This document shows positions 19,541 through 20,257 of a stretch of DNA of 20,257 bases, piece after piece. The position numbers were made by a program, and so were the translations under genes. The stretch lies in the NCBI GenBank assembly GCA_014621425.1, contig JAANBB010000603.1:1-20257 (forward strand), read 5' to 3'. How positions within the stretch are numbered: position 1 is the stretch's first letter; each line of letters starts with the position of its first letter. The notes below the pieces were generated by a model. The model was not told where the DNA came from and did no database searches. It worked only from the letters and a program-made list of their open reading frames with translations. This DNA comes from Cylindrodendrum hubeiense. Lineage: Eukaryota; Ascomycota; Sordariomycetes; Hypocreales; Nectriaceae.

Positions 19541-20002
19541 CTACTCCGCGATGGGAGCCATGGAGCTAAGCTTGCTCTTGGGACTCTTCTTGGAGCTGGG
19601 GCTGCTCTTGCGCTGCTTGCGGGCGACTGCGCGGCGGCGCTCCTTCTCGGTGACGATGCCGCGGACGAACTCGCGCTGCATGGCCTGGCGCTGACGCTCC
19701 ATCTCGAGGAACTCGGCGTCGGTGATGATGTGGGGAGAGGCGGCTCCCGAGTGGGGAGAAGAGGCGCTGCCGGCACTGGAGACGGAGCGGGTGTCGTCGT
19801 CGAAGGGGTCGCTGAGGAAGAGGTCGTCGTCGGAGAGATAGGACGTCGGGCGCTCCTCGCGGTCAGACTCGGAGAGCGAAGACCGGCGGGGCCAGGAGGG
19901 AAAGGCGCAGGTGGAATCGTGGGAGCTCATGCTGCGCGAGGTGATATCCATGGGCGCTGAAGCAGCGCACATGGAGCTGTAGGATCCGTATGAACCAAAC
20001 AT
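19541..20002 (-). CDS. conserved-looking serine-rich small protein, 153 residues
   Basis: A single exon from ATG (20002) to TAG (19541). The frame stays open upstream to the window edge but has no further in-frame ATG, and the G-poor leader before 20002 supports this start. In order: a Ser/Tyr/Met-rich N-terminus (MFGSYGSYSSMC, MDITSRSMSSHDS), a PSWPRRSSLSES segment that looks like a basophilic kinase target, an acidic SYLSDDDLFLSDPFDDD patch (about 70-86), a charged helix DAEFLEMERQRQAMQREFV with TEKERRRAVARKQRK (about 110-137), and a Ser/Lys-rich tail ending SKLSSMAPIAE. It has no signal peptide or membrane span. From memory, proteins of this layout are widespread uncharacterised proteins of sordariomycetes. 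The basic helix could bind nucleic acid or a partner, which is inference only. Confidence 0.85.
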   Translation of the reverse strand: MFGSYGSYSSMCAASAPMDITSRSMSSHDSTCAFPSWPRRSSLSESDREERPTSYLSDDDLFLSDPFDDDTRSVSSAGSASSPHSGAASPHIITDAEFLEMERQRQAMQREFVRGIVTEKERRRAVARKQRKSSPSSKKSPKSKLSSMAPIAE

Positions 20003-20257
20003 GGTTGCGGTTGTGGGAGAGCCGGGGGTGGTGTAAGGCGAGATGGGAGAGTTGAGGTGAGCGAGGTGGATGCTCGAGGTGGATGCCTTCTTCTTAATAG
20101 AAGTAATGTATTCGAAGCTTTGGTTCTTGGTGGAGAGTTGGAAGAATGGGTCCCAGGACGAAAACCCGGGGATGGGGGTGTTATAAAGATAATGATGAGG
20201 CCGACCAGGACAAGGACAAGAACGCGCAGCCGGCAAGTCGGGGGGTGTAGGGAATGT
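20003..20257 (-). promoter_or_regulatory. leader and promoter of the 153-residue gene
   Basis: The minus strand here is C/T/A-rich just before the ATG and carries a weak TATA-like TTTATAA at 20181-20187, about 180 bases upstream of the start codon. A short duplication (CATCCACCTCG) occurs near 20065-20085. The window ends within the promoter. Confidence 0.45.

Overview
This window looks like nuclear DNA from a filamentous ascomycete, probably a sordariomycete and possibly in the order Hypocreales. The signs are short introns (53-87 nt) with GTATGC/GTAGGT/GTACGT donors and CTAAC branch sites, pyrimidine-rich leaders before start codons, strongly serine/proline-rich proteins, and a small conserved-looking serine-rich protein at the right end of a kind I associate with this group. 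The class assignment is by recall, not by a search. I see no prokaryotic operon structure, tRNA, rRNA, CRISPR array or intact transposon.

Layout. (1) Positions 1-93, minus strand: possible 5' end of a gene that runs off the left edge. (2) Positions 94-1917: no supported gene. This stretch holds a possible minus-strand promoter, an E-box, a plus-strand TATA plus pyrimidine tract, and the probable 3' UTR of the next gene. (3) Positions 1918-6922, minus: the main gene, a four-exon CDS of 1600 residues. It has an N-terminal WD40 propeller built across three small introns, a helical-repeat middle part, and a very long disordered Ser/Arg/Pro-rich tail with poly-proline runs. Its leader seems to carry a further 105-nt intron (6953-7057), whose donor contains the ATG of a 72-codon upstream ORF that overlaps the main start out of frame. 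(4) About 7058-19440: over 12 kb without a gene I can support firmly. Its left part is GC-rich, pyrimidine-rich on the minus strand (probable leader and promoter of the WD40 gene), then filled with short direct tandem repeats, a GT tract and a CTCCAG minisatellite. From about 14.9 to 17.45 kb the base composition drops to clearly AT-richer DNA. At 17.41-18.06 kb a TATA box precedes a weak two-exon candidate gene on the plus strand. (5) Positions 19541-20002, minus: a confident 153-residue serine-rich protein gene with a basic, coiled-coil-prone C-terminus and a possible intron just after its stop codon.

The two confident genes share a strand but are separated by the large desert, and nothing suggests they act together. 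The most interesting features are the splice-site/upstream-ORF overlap in the WD40 leader, the repeat-studded desert that may contain non-coding transcripts, and the AT-rich island. I found no clear new multi-gene system.
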